Source: an uncultured Collinsella sp.
GTDB lineage: Bacteria; Actinomycetota; Coriobacteriia; Coriobacteriales; Coriobacteriaceae
Length of the DNA stretch: 64,000 bases
Direction of reading: 5' to 3'
Assembly (NCBI GenBank): GCA_934650095.1
Contig: CAKUFT010000004.1
Span: forward strand, 1-64,000
Positions within the stretch are counted from its first letter, which is position 1. Each line of letters starts with the position of its first letter. Positions 26,310 to 35,412 of the stretch are shown in pieces. A model generated the notes under the pieces. It was not told where the DNA came from. It was given only the letters and a program-made list of their open reading frames with translations, and did not search any database. The position numbers were made by a program, and so were the translations under genes.

Positions 26310-27245
26310 ATGGAAAGCCGCAAGCCATATCTCGCCACCCTGCCCGGACTCATCCTGGGCTGCCTCGTATGCTGCGCGCTCTGGGGATCGGCTTTTCCCT
26401 GCATCAAGATCGGCTACGCGCTCTTTGGCATCCCCGCGCACGATAGTGCCTCACAGCTCCTCTTTGCAGGCCTGCGCTTCACCCTTGCCGGCGCACTGGT
26501 CATTGTCGGCATGAGCGCGGCCCAACGCCGTCCGCTCGTTCCGCAGGCGCGTGATATCAAGCCCATCTGCATCCTGTCGCTCTTCCAGACCATCGGTCAG
26601 TACTTCTTTTTCTACCTGGGACTCTCGCGCGCCAGCGCCATGTCGAGCTCCATCATCGAGGCCAGCGCCAACTTCTTGGCTATCCTCTTTGCCGCCCTGG
26701 CGTTTCGCACCGAAAAGCTCGATGCGGCCAAGGTGCTCGGCTGTGTGTTGGGCTTTGCCGGCGTCGCGCTCGTCAACCTTTCGGGTGCAGATGGCACCTT
26801 TGGCTTCACGCTCGACGGCGAGGGCTTTATCCTGGCGTCCACCGTCGCAGGCGCCCTTTCGACCTGCCTCATCGGCATCTTCTCGCGCGAGCACGACGGC
26901 GTCCTGCTTGCCGGGTGGCAGTTCCTGGTCGGTGGTCTCGTCCTCACCGCTATCGGCTTTCTGATGGGCGGCGCACTCTCCCCCACGGCAATCGCTCCCG
27001 CCATCGCGCTCATTGTCTACATGGCGCTTATCTCCGCGGTCGCCTACTCGCTGTGGTCGCGCCTGCTTGCCGTCAACCCCGTCAGTCGCGTCTCGGTCTT
27101 TGGCTTTATGAACCCGGTCTTCGGCGTGCTGCTGAGCGCGCTGCTGCTCGGCGAGGGCGCCGGCACGAGCCCCGTTACCGTCATCGTTGCCCTGCTCTTG
27201 GTCTGCGGCGGCATCATCATCGTCAACAAACCCAAAAAAGCCTAG
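26310..27245 (+). CDS. DMT-superfamily (EamA) transporter
   Basis: A drug/metabolite transporter of 311 residues with about ten transmembrane helices in two EamA repeats: first repeat with ALWGSAFPCIKIGYALFG and ASAMSSSIIEASANFLAILFAAL, second with MALISAVAYSLWSRLLAVNPVSRVSVFGFMNPVFG. ATG 26310 has AGGAAGG 5 nt upstream; it starts right after the purL terminator. The substrate is unknown. Transcription ends at a hairpin by 27345. Confidence 0.85.
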   Translation: MESRKPYLATLPGLILGCLVCCALWGSAFPCIKIGYALFGIPAHDSASQLLFAGLRFTLAGALVIVGMSAAQRRPLVPQARDIKPICILSLFQTIGQYFFFYLGLSRASAMSSSIIEASANFLAILFAALAFRTEKLDAAKVLGCVLGFAGVALVNLSGADGTFGFTLDGEGFILASTVAGALSTCLIGIFSREHDGVLLAGWQFLVGGLVLTAIGFLMGGALSPTAIAPAIALIVYMALISAVAYSLWSRLLAVNPVSRVSVFGFMNPVFGVLLSALLLGEGAGTSPVTVIVALLLVCGGIIIVNKPKKA

Positions 27246-27247
27246 CG

Positions 27248-27308
27248 AGCTCACCTTTTTAGAGAGGTTGTTCGCACACTTTAGCTTATTGGAGTACATC
27301 GGTGAGCT
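27248..27308. repeat. Short inverted repeat bounding a 45-nt spacer
   Basis: AGCTCACC (27248-27255) and GGTGAGCT (27301-27308) are perfect complements flanking a relatively AT-rich spacer just after the DMT transporter stop codon. It may be a small palindromic intergenic repeat; only this copy is in the window. Confidence 0.3.
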
Positions 27309-27318
27309 GAGGGCCGCC

Positions 27319-27345
27319 ACGCACGCAAGCGTGCGCCCCTTTTTC
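27319..27345 (+). terminator. Rho-independent terminator of the DMT transporter gene
   Basis: CGCACGC (27320-27326) pairs with GCGTGCG (27329-27335), followed by CCCCTTTTT. It sits at the convergent junction with the GGDEF gene. Confidence 0.7.
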
Positions 27346-28487
27346 TAGCGTATCTGGACGCCGGCTTTCTTTTTCTCGGCCTTGACGCGGTAGAGCTCCA
27401 CATCGGCAGCGCGAAGCAAGTCTTGCCAGGTATCGACACCGTCACCGACCCGTGCGTAGCCGATGGACATCCGCAGCAGATACGGCACGTCGGCACGTGC
27501 AAGCTCATCGTTGATTGCCGCACACAGACTTATGATGTCCTGCTCCGCCGTCGCCTTTTGGAGCACCACGAACTCATCGCCGCCATAACGTGCGATAAAG
27601 CCACCAGACGCCGAGCAGACCTCTTTGAGCGTAGCAGATACGACCTGGAGGGCATGGTCGCCCTCCACATGTCCACAGTGATCGTTAATCTGCTTAAAGC
27701 CGTCGGCGTCCATCATAAGCAGATACACATCTTCGGCCTGTTCCACATTTGAGAACAGCGACAGCATATAGGTCTCAAAACGGTTGCGATTGTTAAGGCC
27801 AGTCAACGGGTCGGTCGAGATCAGCTGCTCCTGGTAGATGATGTAGAGTAGCAATATGCTAATCATTATGCCGACACAAAGGCCGGGCACCGATAATACA
27901 ACCTGAAAGGTACCGCCCACCAGGGCCGGAATGGCGAAAAATGCCAAGGTTCGATAGATGGCCTTCGTTTGCAGGCTTTCGACTTTTCGAGCCTGAACAA
28001 AGGCATGCAAGGACGTATATATGACGTAGCAGTAGCTAACGATAGGCTGAATCATATAAAGCGCACCGCGACGGTATATGCCCTGCGCATCGATATAGAA
28101 CAGGGCGTGTGTCCAGTAGCTGGTAAACGCCAGCGCGACCACCAATACGGTCGGCAACGTCAAAAGCGCCACCCTATAGGGCGTGGTCAAGAGCTGCGAG
28201 CCCTGCATCGTCTCGGAATAGAAAAACCAAATGAGGCACGCGATGGCGAACAGCGAAAACGAGACCGCATTGGAAATCCAGTTGGCTGAAATGCCCACAG
28301 GAGTGCTCACGCCGTCCGAGAGCGTCCAAATCATATCGAAGAAAATGTAGGCGGCAGAGGTGTAGCCGAGCATGCTAAACAACAGCTGCTGGGTACTCGA
28401 GAACAAGGAGCGGCGGCTTCGTGCGGCAAGCCCGATAAGAATAATCATGCACAGCACAAAAATCTCGATCTTGAGTGCCTTAACCAC
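27345..28487 (-). CDS. Membrane-bound GGDEF diguanylate cyclase
   Basis: A 380-residue protein. The first about 210 residues contain six or seven hydrophobic segments, forming a membrane sensor without a recognised ligand-binding domain. The C-terminal GGDEF domain (about 225-380) has DPLTGLNNR, MDADGFKQINDHCGH and the intact active site RYGGDEFV at about 297-304, so it should make c-di-GMP. The RxxD inhibitory site normally five residues before GGDEF is absent (GGFIAR). The start is a GTG with AGAGGGGA upstream, since the nearby ATG is out of frame. It is the only cyclic-di-GMP gene in the window. Confidence 0.88.
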   Translation of the reverse strand: MVKALKIEIFVLCMIILIGLAARSRRSLFSSTQQLLFSMLGYTSAAYIFFDMIWTLSDGVSTPVGISANWISNAVSFSLFAIACLIWFFYSETMQGSQLLTTPYRVALLTLPTVLVVALAFTSYWTHALFYIDAQGIYRRGALYMIQPIVSYCYVIYTSLHAFVQARKVESLQTKAIYRTLAFFAIPALVGGTFQVVLSVPGLCVGIMISILLLYIIYQEQLISTDPLTGLNNRNRFETYMLSLFSNVEQAEDVYLLMMDADGFKQINDHCGHVEGDHALQVVSATLKEVCSASGGFIARYGGDEFVVLQKATAEQDIISLCAAINDELARADVPYLLRMSIGYARVGDGVDTWQDLLRAADVELYRVKAEKKKAGVQIR

Positions 28488-28584
28488 TAGGTTCCATCCC
28501 CTCTATATCCAAGTGGCCAGAATCGCCCGAGTTGTGCCCGGGCACCAAACACCCCTTACTCCGCAGGGGTAAAGGGAATAATAG

Positions 28585-28632
28585 CAGAGCGCCCGAATGA
28601 CTCTGGATAACAGATGCCGTTCGGACGCTCTG
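28585..28632 (-). terminator. 15-bp stem hairpin after the KDG permease gene
   Basis: CAGAGCGCCCGAATG (28585-28599) pairs with CGTTCGGACGCTCTG (28618-28632) with only two mismatches that are G-U compatible in RNA. It lies 45 nt past the permease stop codon on the minus strand, followed by CTATTATT. Confidence 0.65.
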
Positions 28633-28676
28633 GTAGCGCGAATTGCACGCGCCGTTTCATTGATTCGAAGAGACGA

Positions 28677-29699
28677 TTACTCGCCGTCGATATCGGTCGC
28701 GACAGCCTCCTCGATAGCCTCGACACCAGCAACCGACAGGTCTTCCTTGCCCTGGCAGAATTTCTTGTCGACCCAGCCGGTCAGGATCGGGGCCATGATC
28801 GCCGTGATGATGACGGCGGTAGCGATCTGGGCGTACGCAGTGGGCGCAAGCTCGGCATAGCGCGGCGCAACCTCGGCGAGGGCGACCGGCGTGGTCATGG
28901 CCGTACCGGCGATGGTGGAACAGGCAACAGCAGCCTTGCCGTTGCCGCCGCACAGGCGCTCAAAGACAAAGGTGATGGGACCGACGATAAAGAGCGTGAT
29001 GAGACCCAGCAGGATGCCCGAAATACCACCGGTGATGAAGCTCGACAGGCTCATGGACGCACCGAGCTGAAAACCGATGACGGCAATTGCGGGATTGGTG
29101 CCGGGGACCAGCAGATTCTTGATGAACGGGAACAGGTTGCCCAGCACCATGCCAATCACGAGCGGCAGGATAGAGCCGATGATGGTACCGACGGGGATGT
29201 TGGCGAGGCCGGAGACACCCAGAATGATCATGGTGACGGCGGGGCCAGCCGTAAAGAACAGGATACCAACGGCGCCCTGCTCGGACTCGTCACCGAACTC
29301 ACCCATGATGCCCGTATAGAGCGCCATGTTGCAGAACGTGATGCCGCCGATGATGGACACGGAGCTGAGGCCAAGGAAGTTGTCGTTAAAGAAATAGGCC
29401 ACGCCCAAACCGAGAGCCGCCGCGACGACAAGCTTGGGGATCAGCACGACAATGCCGGTCTTGATGGCGCCCGGCGTGGACTTAAAGCTGATGCCGGCAC
29501 CCACGAAGAGCAGGATCGCCGCAACGATGGTATTGGAACCACCGCGGCAGGCAGCCGTAAAGAAGCCGCCGATCTCAAAGACCTGCGGGCAGAAGGTGTT
29601 GAGCAAAAGGCCGACGATCATGGGATAGATCATGATGTCGCCCGGGATACGCGGGACCTTGAATTTCTTTTTCTCGTTGGCGGTTGCTTCCTGTGCCAT
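28677..29699 (-). CDS. 2-keto-3-deoxygluconate permease (KdgT family)
   Basis: A membrane transporter of 340 residues with about ten hydrophobic segments. GDIMIYPMIVGLLLNTFCPQV near the N-terminus, TGGISGILLG and AGTAMTTPVALAEVAP are consistent with the KdgT/2-keto-3-deoxygluconate permease family, which imports KDG from pectin or alginate breakdown with protons. ATG 29699 has GGGGG and a 4-nt spacer; an in-frame start ten codons earlier is less good. No KDG kinase or aldolase gene is adjacent, so its catabolic partner must be elsewhere and the actual substrate may differ. Confidence 0.82.
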   Translation of the reverse strand: MAQEATANEKKKFKVPRIPGDIMIYPMIVGLLLNTFCPQVFEIGGFFTAACRGGSNTIVAAILLFVGAGISFKSTPGAIKTGIVVLIPKLVVAAALGLGVAYFFNDNFLGLSSVSIIGGITFCNMALYTGIMGEFGDESEQGAVGILFFTAGPAVTMIILGVSGLANIPVGTIIGSILPLVIGMVLGNLFPFIKNLLVPGTNPAIAVIGFQLGASMSLSSFITGGISGILLGLITLFIVGPITFVFERLCGGNGKAAVACSTIAGTAMTTPVALAEVAPRYAELAPTAYAQIATAVIITAIMAPILTGWVDKKFCQGKEDLSVAGVEAIEEAVATDIDGE

Positions 29700-29843
29700 G
29701 AAACCCCCATTTCCGCTGACGGGGAACAAAAGCCCACGTCATGCTTTGCTACAGTAAAGTCTGACCATGGTACCAGAAGAAGCAGACCAGCTCGATGAGA
29801 AATTCGATTCGGGGGCAGCGACGACAAAAGGAGGCACCGGCCC

Positions 29844-30167
29844 CTATATGAGGCTCAAAACGATATACAGCACAACGCCCGAGACGCAGCACCACAACAT
29901 CGACTTTGTCTTGATTGCCACCGCCACGACACCGGCAGCCGCAATCCAGGGAACCAAGGCCGGCCACAACCCCGCATCGAAGGCCCCGGGGCTTACCAAG
30001 TCGTTGGCTACCAGCGCGGCAAAGGCGGCGGGCGGAATGTAGCCCAGGGCCTCGGTGACGCGGGGCGGCAGGGTCCGTCCGCGCAGGGCGAACGCCGGCG
30101 CGATGCGAAAGAATGCGATGGCTGCCCACGACGACAGCCACAGAACCAAGAACTCGTTAACGGGCAT
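29844..30167 (-). CDS. azlD: AzlD family branched-chain amino acid exporter subunit
   Basis: A small membrane protein of 107 residues with four hydrophobic segments, beginning MPVNEFLVLWLSSWAAIAFFR and containing LGYIPPAAFAALVANDL, characteristic of AzlD (small subunit of AzlCD/BrnFE exporters for leucine, isoleucine, valine and methionine). ATG 30167 overlaps the end of azlC by 11 nt. A longer in-frame extension upstream is antisense-like sequence inside azlC and is rejected. Confidence 0.88.
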   Translation of the reverse strand: MPVNEFLVLWLSSWAAIAFFRIAPAFALRGRTLPPRVTEALGYIPPAAFAALVANDLVSPGAFDAGLWPALVPWIAAAGVVAVAIKTKSMLWCCVSGVVLYIVLSLI

Positions 30168-30849
30168 CGCGGGCACTCCTTCCGTCGAATACGGCATCGC
30201 ACACAAGCGCGATGACAACGCCGACAACGACGCTTGCCGGCACGGCGATATTCGTAAGGCCCAAGAACTTGAACATGGCGACGGATACCGCTCCCGAAAC
30301 CGCCGCGACGACATTACCGCGCGACAGGCGCTGCGAAAAGAGCAGGCAGATGAAGAGAGACGTGCAGACAAAACCCGCGATAGCGGTAGGAACATCGATG
30401 GCGGCGCCGGCAACAGCGCCCGCCGTACATGCGACGCCCCATGTTGCGATCAGAATCGCATTAAGCGCAAAGGCCTCCTTAGGGCCCCAACCATCGTCCT
30501 CGACCAACTTGGCCAGCGAGATGCCGTAGGCCTCTTCGGTAAGCGTCGCCGTGACCGCCAGCGTCTGGCGTTTCGAAGCCCCGGCAAGGTGCGGCGCAAG
30601 CGATGCCGAGTAGAGCGCAAAACGAGATGAGATGGCGGCGACGCTTGCGATAATCGAAGGTGCCGGTACGCCCGCCAGCCATAGGTTGCAGATCATGAAC
30701 TGGCCGCTGCCCGTCACAAACGTACTGCTCAGGGCAAAGACCATCCAGGGCTCCATCCCCGTTTGACCCATAATCATTCCGCACGGCGCGCCCACCGCAA
30801 CATAGGTGAGCATCACCGGCCAAACGGTTTTAACAATTCTGAGCACCAT
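30157..30849 (-). CDS. azlC: AzlC family branched-chain amino acid exporter subunit
   Basis: The large AzlC permease, 230 residues. It has the conserved PVMLTYVAVGAPCGMIMGQ, the GSGQFM region and EEAYGI typical of AzlC/YgaZ/BrnF. Together with AzlD it exports branched-chain amino acids or their analogues. The ATG is preceded by GAGGAG. It is divergent from the HD hydrolase gene; TACAAT at 30931 could be a -10 for that neighbour. Confidence 0.9.
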   Translation of the reverse strand: MVLRIVKTVWPVMLTYVAVGAPCGMIMGQTGMEPWMVFALSSTFVTGSGQFMICNLWLAGVPAPSIIASVAAISSRFALYSASLAPHLAGASKRQTLAVTATLTEEAYGISLAKLVEDDGWGPKEAFALNAILIATWGVACTAGAVAGAAIDVPTAIAGFVCTSLFICLLFSQRLSRGNVVAAVSGAVSVAMFKFLGLTNIAVPASVVVGVVIALVCDAVFDGRSARDAR

Positions 30850-30977
30850 ATCGCTCCTCGCTCTGTCAAGTCATCCGCATCGCGCGCAGCCGCACATTGT
30901 AATCGTCGTCCGCCGGCAACCGAGTTCGCCTACAATTGCCACCGAATCGAACAACGCAAACTTTTTAGGAAGTCATT

Positions 30978-31790
30978 ATGACAGCTATCGATCGAGGCCG
31001 GGCGACCGCGGCCTTCAAACGCTATACCGATGCTTACGACGCCGCCAATCCGCGCATCGCGCTCAAAATCGAGCACACCTATCACGTGGCGGAAGCGTGC
31101 GATGCCGTGGCGCGCGAGCAGAACTGGTCGACAGAGGATATTGACCTGGCCTGGCTTTGCGGCCTGCTGCACGATATGGGCCGCTTTGAGCAGCTGCGAC
31201 GCTGGGACACCTTTAAAGATGCCGAGAGTATGAGCCATGCGGCGTTGGGCGTCGAGGTCCTCTTTGGCGAGAATCCCGCCGATGCACCCGCCGCAACAAG
31301 CATCCGCGACTTTATTGACGGTCCGGTGGAAGACGAACTCATCCGCGCGAGCATCGCCTATCACAGCGACTTTCGCCTACCCAAGGAGCTCGACGAGCGC
31401 ACGCGGCGCTTCTGTGATATCGTGCGCGACGGCGATAAGGTCGACATTATGCGCACTATCGCCGACAGCACCGTCGATACCATCCTCAAAGTTGATGAGG
31501 ATACGTTTCTTGCCAGCCACTTCTCGTCGCCGACACTCGCCGCCTTTGACGAGCATCGCTGCGTTGCACGCGATGAGCGCAACGAGCCCGCAGACTTCCT
31601 GGTAGGGCTCATCTGCTTTATGTTTGAGCTCGTCTATCCGGCAAGCCGTGCTCTGGCGCGCAAGCAGGGCGATATCTACCGCCTGCTCGACGCGCCCTTT
31701 GGCATTACGCGGCCCTTCACCGATCCCGCCACGCAAGCGACCTGGGAGCGCCTAAAGGGCGAGATGCGCGACTGGCTGGCGCGTGCCTAG
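30978..31790 (+). CDS. HD-domain hydrolase
   Basis: A 270-residue protein whose N-terminal half is an HD phosphohydrolase domain: EHTYHVAEA (His33, His36), LLHDMGRFEQ (His65-Asp66), SIAYHSDF and a later CDIVRDGDKVDIM. All metal-binding positions look intact. HD proteins of this size typically act on nucleotides or nucleic acids; the substrate is not predictable. The start has TTAGGAAG upstream. Its stop codon overlaps that of the convergent etfA gene by 4 nt. Confidence 0.82.
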   Translation: MTAIDRGRATAAFKRYTDAYDAANPRIALKIEHTYHVAEACDAVAREQNWSTEDIDLAWLCGLLHDMGRFEQLRRWDTFKDAESMSHAALGVEVLFGENPADAPAATSIRDFIDGPVEDELIRASIAYHSDFRLPKELDERTRRFCDIVRDGDKVDIMRTIADSTVDTILKVDEDTFLASHFSSPTLAAFDEHRCVARDERNEPADFLVGLICFMFELVYPASRALARKQGDIYRLLDAPFGITRPFTDPATQATWERLKGEMRDWLARA

Positions 31791-32992
31791 CGCTCAAGCT
31801 GGGCCAGCAGCTCCTCGACGACCTCGACGGCGTCGCCGACAACCTTGTACTGGGCGGCGCCAAAGATAGGGGCATCCGGGTCCTCGTTGATGGCGATAAT
31901 GCGCTCTGCCCCACCGATGCCGGCAAGATGTTGGATGGCGCCCGAGACACCGATACTCACGAGAAGCTTGGGCGAAACGGATACGCCCGTCTGGCCAATC
32001 TGATGGCGGTACTCCAACCAGCCGGCCTCCACGACAGGGCGCGTGCAGCCAAGCTCGGCGCCCAGAGCCTCGGCGAGCCTTCGCATCAGCGGCAAGTTTT
32101 TCTTGGAGCCAATGCCGCGGCCCACCACGACCAGGCGCTCGGCGTCGGCAATTGATGCCTGCTGTCCCCACTCCTCAGCGGGAATCGAGATCTCGACGCG
32201 GGCTTTAACATCTTCTGCAAGCGCTACCTGGGCGATCGCGCCGGAACGACCGTAGTCGAAGTCGGGCGCCTTAAAGATGCCGGGGCGCACCGTTGCCATC
32301 TGAGGGCGGTGGTTGGGACAAACGATGGTGGCCATCAGGTTGCCGCCAAACGCCGGGCGCGTCTGCTGCAGCAGCCCCGTCTCCGTATCCATCGAAAGCA
32401 CGGTGCAGTCGGCCGTAAGGCCCGTCTGCAAGCGCACGGCAACGCCAGGCGCCAGTTCGCGGCCAAAGGCGGTCGCACCGTACAGAATAGCCTCGGGCTT
32501 GCGCTCGGCCACCAAATCGCAGATCAGGCGGGCGTAGACCTCCGCATCGTTTTGGCGCAGGCGCTCATCGCGACAGACCATAACTTCATCAGCACCGGCG
32601 CAAACCAAATGCTCAAGCTCCTCGAACGAGCTCTCGGGGCTCATGCCGACCAGCGCCACCAGACGGCAGCCACGGGCATCGGCAAGCTCGCGGCCCTTGC
32701 CCATGAGCTCGTAGGCAACGGGAGCCACCGTATCGTGCTCATCGGTCTGCACGTATACCCAAATGTCTCGAAATGCATCAAGGTCCGCCGCGCCGGCGGC
32801 CTCGTCACGCTCGATCGAGATGGCGTTAACGGGACAGGCATCGACGCACCCGCCGCACAGAACGCAGCCGTCGGTCACGCGGGCACAGCGGTTGGGGCGC
32901 TCGCCTTCCACCACAATGCCGCCCGAGGCGCAGGCGCGAACGCAGCGACCGCAGCCGATACAGACTTCGCTATCGATAATCAGTCCGCTCAT
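31787..32992 (-). CDS. etfA: Electron transfer flavoprotein alpha subunit with N-terminal 2x[4Fe-4S] ferredoxin domain
   Basis: An EtfA of 401 residues. The first about 60 residues form a ferredoxin domain with two CxxCxxCxxxC sets (Cys11, 14, 17, 21 and 43, 46, 49, 53). The rest is standard EtfA: an N-terminal domain (about 75-265) and a FAD-binding C-terminal domain with [43 protein letters not shown] and [10 protein letters not shown]. Such ferredoxin-fused EtfA occurs in bifurcating or confurcating complexes like LctBCD and CarCDE. Its ATG directly follows the etfB stop. It takes electrons from the dehydrogenase and can pass them to ferredoxin or NAD. Confidence 0.92.
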   Translation of the reverse strand: MSGLIIDSEVCIGCGRCVRACASGGIVVEGERPNRCARVTDGCVLCGGCVDACPVNAISIERDEAAGAADLDAFRDIWVYVQTDEHDTVAPVAYELMGKGRELADARGCRLVALVGMSPESSFEELEHLVCAGADEVMVCRDERLRQNDAEVYARLICDLVAERKPEAILYGATAFGRELAPGVAVRLQTGLTADCTVLSMDTETGLLQQTRPAFGGNLMATIVCPNHRPQMATVRPGIFKAPDFDYGRSGAIAQVALAEDVKARVEISIPAEEWGQQASIADAERLVVVGRGIGSKKNLPLMRRLAEALGAELGCTRPVVEAGWLEYRHQIGQTGVSVSPKLLVSIGVSGAIQHLAGIGGAERIIAINEDPDAPIFGAAQYKVVGDAVEVVEELLAQLER

Positions 32993-33808
32993 CTATGCCA
33001 TCCCCTCGATAATCTTGGCAAGTTTTGCCGCCTGCTCGGACGCCGTTCCCTCAACGACCTCACACGTTTGGTCACGGTCGGGCACAAACGAGCGCACGAC
33101 CTGCGTCGGTGATCCGGCAAGGCCGCAACGCGAGGGATCGGCGTTTACGTCGGCAGCGCTGGCCACGCGCACGTCTGCATCCTCGGCCGCGCGAATACCG
33201 GCAATACTCGGCATGCGCAGCTGGCCAATCTCCTTGGCGGTCGTCATCGCACACGGCATCTCCAGGTACACCGTCTCCTCGCCGGCATCGCAGCCGTGGA
33301 CGAGCGCCAGCGAGCCACACGTCGTAAATCCCACGCTCTGCACACAGCTCACGTCGGTCACGCAGGGGATCTCAAAGGCGCCGGCCAGCTCGGGTCCGAT
33401 CTGGGCCGTATCGCCGTCCACTGCCATCTTGCCGCAGATGAGCAGGTCAAAGTCCTCATCGAGCTCCTCAATACCGCATTTGAGGGCATACGTGGTCGCC
33501 AGGGTATCGGCACCTGCAAAGGCGCGATCGGTTAGCAGCAGCGCGTCGTCGGCGCCACGTGCGATGCAGTCGCGCAGCAGCGATTCGGTCGCGGGAATAC
33601 CCATCGACACCACCGTCACGCGAACATCCATGCCAAAGCCGATAAAGTCGTCTTTAAGTGCCAGCGCGCACTCCAGAGCGCTCGCGTCAAAGGGATTGAT
33701 GACTGCCTGCTTGCCATCGCGAACGATGGTATTGGTCTTGGGGTCCATCTTAACCTCGGTGCTACCCGGCACCGCCTTGACGCACACCACCATATGGAAA
33801 TCGCTCAT
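32993..33808 (-). CDS. etfB: Electron transfer flavoprotein beta subunit
   Basis: An EtfB of about 271 residues. It has VCVKAVPGSTEVKMDPKTNTI at the N-terminus, NPFDASALECALALKD, the adenine-nucleotide loop LLICGKMAVDGDTAQIGPELA and the recognition-loop region LEMPCAMTTAKEIGQLRMPSI. EtfB in confurcating systems carries the NAD-binding flavin site. ATG 33808 lies 9 nt after AAAGGGGG. A GTG two codons earlier would overlap the upstream stop as GTGA and cannot be excluded. It is the middle gene of the dehydrogenase-etfB-etfA operon. Confidence 0.9.
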   Translation of the reverse strand: MSDFHMVVCVKAVPGSTEVKMDPKTNTIVRDGKQAVINPFDASALECALALKDDFIGFGMDVRVTVVSMGIPATESLLRDCIARGADDALLLTDRAFAGADTLATTYALKCGIEELDEDFDLLICGKMAVDGDTAQIGPELAGAFEIPCVTDVSCVQSVGFTTCGSLALVHGCDAGEETVYLEMPCAMTTAKEIGQLRMPSIAGIRAAEDADVRVASAADVNADPSRCGLAGSPTQVVRSFVPDRDQTCEVVEGTASEQAAKLAKIIEGMA

Positions 33809-33810
33809 CT

Positions 33811-35412
33811 TCACGCGCCCCCTTTCTGGACGAGTTCATCCAAGAGCTTCTCCGAAAACAGGTTTCCGCGGCCCAGCTGTCCGGCAGGATCGAGTTGGAG
33901 CTTAAGCCGTGCCGACTCGACCATGGCCTCGTGACCGTACATCGTCTCCAGGAAGCCCGCCTTGATTTTGCCGACGCCGTGCTCGGCCGACACCGCGCCG
34001 CCCATGGCAGTGACCTCGGCTGCCCACTGGGCAAAGAGCTCTCCACCGCGACGATAGTCCTCGGCGTCGCGCGGCAGGATGTTCACGTGCAGGTGGTTGT
34101 TGCCGATATGCCCCCAGGCGGCAGATTCGAGCCCGCTTTCGGCCAGCGTTTTGCGATAGAGGGCAACAACATCGGCCAGGCGATTGTTGGGCACCGACAT
34201 GTCCGAGCCTAGCTTGGTGATCGTTGGGTCGGTGCGGCGGCGCTCGTCGATGAGCATGTTGACGCTTTCGGGCACCGCATGGCGGAAGAACCGCTGGCAC
34301 TCGCGATCGACCTCGGTGCGCGCGACCCAGGTCGCATCGTCACGACCGCCCGCAAGCTCCAGTACCCATCCCAGGTGATACAGTTCCTCAGTCGCCTGCT
34401 TCTCGTCATCGCAATCGAGCTCCACGTAGACGCAGACCTTGGCCTCTTTGTCGAGCGCCGGCAGCGAAGAAAACGCCGTCGACTGCTCACGCTGACGGCG
34501 CAGGATATCCAGGGCGCCTGCATCGAAATATTCGATGGCGGCTGCATGGGATAGGACGGGACGCACGGAATCGGTAAAGGACACGGCCTTGTCTTCGCTG
34601 TCAAAGAAACAGCTCACGCCCCAAACGACCTCCGGTGCCGGCTGCAGGGCAATCTCGAGCTCGGTGATGACGCCGAGCGTTCCGCAGGCACCGATAAAGA
34701 GGTCGATGGCATCCATGTCGTCCGCGACGAAATAGCCCGAGGCATTTTTGGTCTTGGGCATGGTGTAGGTGGGAAGATCAAGCTCGAGCGCACGACCTTC
34801 CGCCGTCACGAGTGACAGGTGGCGGCCCCGGGCAAAAACTTCGCCACGCCGAAGCTCGAGCAGGTCACCGTCGGTCAGCGCGACGTGAAGGCCCGTGACG
34901 TGCGGACGCATGGGACCGTAAGCGTAGCTACGGGCGCCGGAAGCGTTGCATGCCGCCATACCGCCCAGACAAGCAGACGCCTCGGTGGGATCGGTAGGAA
35001 AGAATTGCTCGGGGGCTTCCTGGAATTCCTCGTAAGCCTTAAGCGAAGCCTGGTCCCAATCTGCGGTCGGAAGCACCTTCTTGCCCAGCTGCTTGCGCAG
35101 CTCAGACAGCACGACGCCGGGCTCAACACGCAAGAGAAAGTGACCCTCGTCATCGCGGCGAAGGCCTAGGTAGCGATTCATACGGGAGGTGTTGAGGATG
35201 TGGCCGCCATGGGGCACGGCGCCGGCAGCGAGACCCGTTCGAGCGCCCTGGACAGTCACCGGGACACCGTCGACATGGAGCTGCCGCAGGATGGCGCGCG
35301 TCTCGTCTTCCGATGTCGGGAACGAGATGCTCGAGGCCTCGCCCGACGAGCGAGACTCGTCGCGGCCGTATTCCTCGAACTCATCGGTGAAGGGTTTGAT
35401 GGTTGCAGACAT
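33811..35412 (-). CDS. FAD-linked dehydrogenase, LctD/GlcD-like (probable lactate dehydrogenase)
   Basis: A 533-residue flavoprotein of the FAD-binding oxidase/transferase type 4 family (VAO/PCMH fold). The FAD domain has VPVTVQGARTGLAAGAVPHGG (about 50-70), PTDPTEASACLGGMAACNASG and GTLGVITELEI. The C-terminal domain has WGHIGNNHLHVNILP and AEHGVGKIKAGFL. Similar proteins oxidise D-lactate or glycolate. Because the next two genes are etfB and ferredoxin-fused etfA, this most likely resembles the Acetobacterium LctD of the electron-confurcating lactate dehydrogenase. ATG 35412 has GGGGAG with a 6-nt spacer. No lactate permease or racemase gene is adjacent. Confidence 0.88.
   Translation of the reverse strand: MSATIKPFTDEFEEYGRDESRSSGEASSISFPTSEDETRAILRQLHVDGVPVTVQGARTGLAAGAVPHGGHILNTSRMNRYLGLRRDDEGHFLLRVEPGVVLSELRKQLGKKVLPTADWDQASLKAYEEFQEAPEQFFPTDPTEASACLGGMAACNASGARSYAYGPMRPHVTGLHVALTDGDLLELRRGEVFARGRHLSLVTAEGRALELDLPTYTMPKTKNASGYFVADDMDAIDLFIGACGTLGVITELEIALQPAPEVVWGVSCFFDSEDKAVSFTDSVRPVLSHAAAIEYFDAGALDILRRQREQSTAFSSLPALDKEAKVCVYVELDCDDEKQATEELYHLGWVLELAGGRDDATWVARTEVDRECQRFFRHAVPESVNMLIDERRRTDPTITKLGSDMSVPNNRLADVVALYRKTLAESGLESAAWGHIGNNHLHVNILPRDAEDYRRGGELFAQWAAEVTAMGGAVSAEHGVGKIKAGFLETMYGHEAMVESARLKLQLDPAGQLGRGNLFSEKLLDELVQKGGA

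Noticed and set aside
22446-26441. A 1331-codon open frame antisense to purL
   Set aside because: Long antisense frames are expected opposite GC-rich genes with strong codon bias. It has low-complexity Gly/Ala/Asp/Leu composition, no motifs and no ribosome site, and is a shadow of purL.
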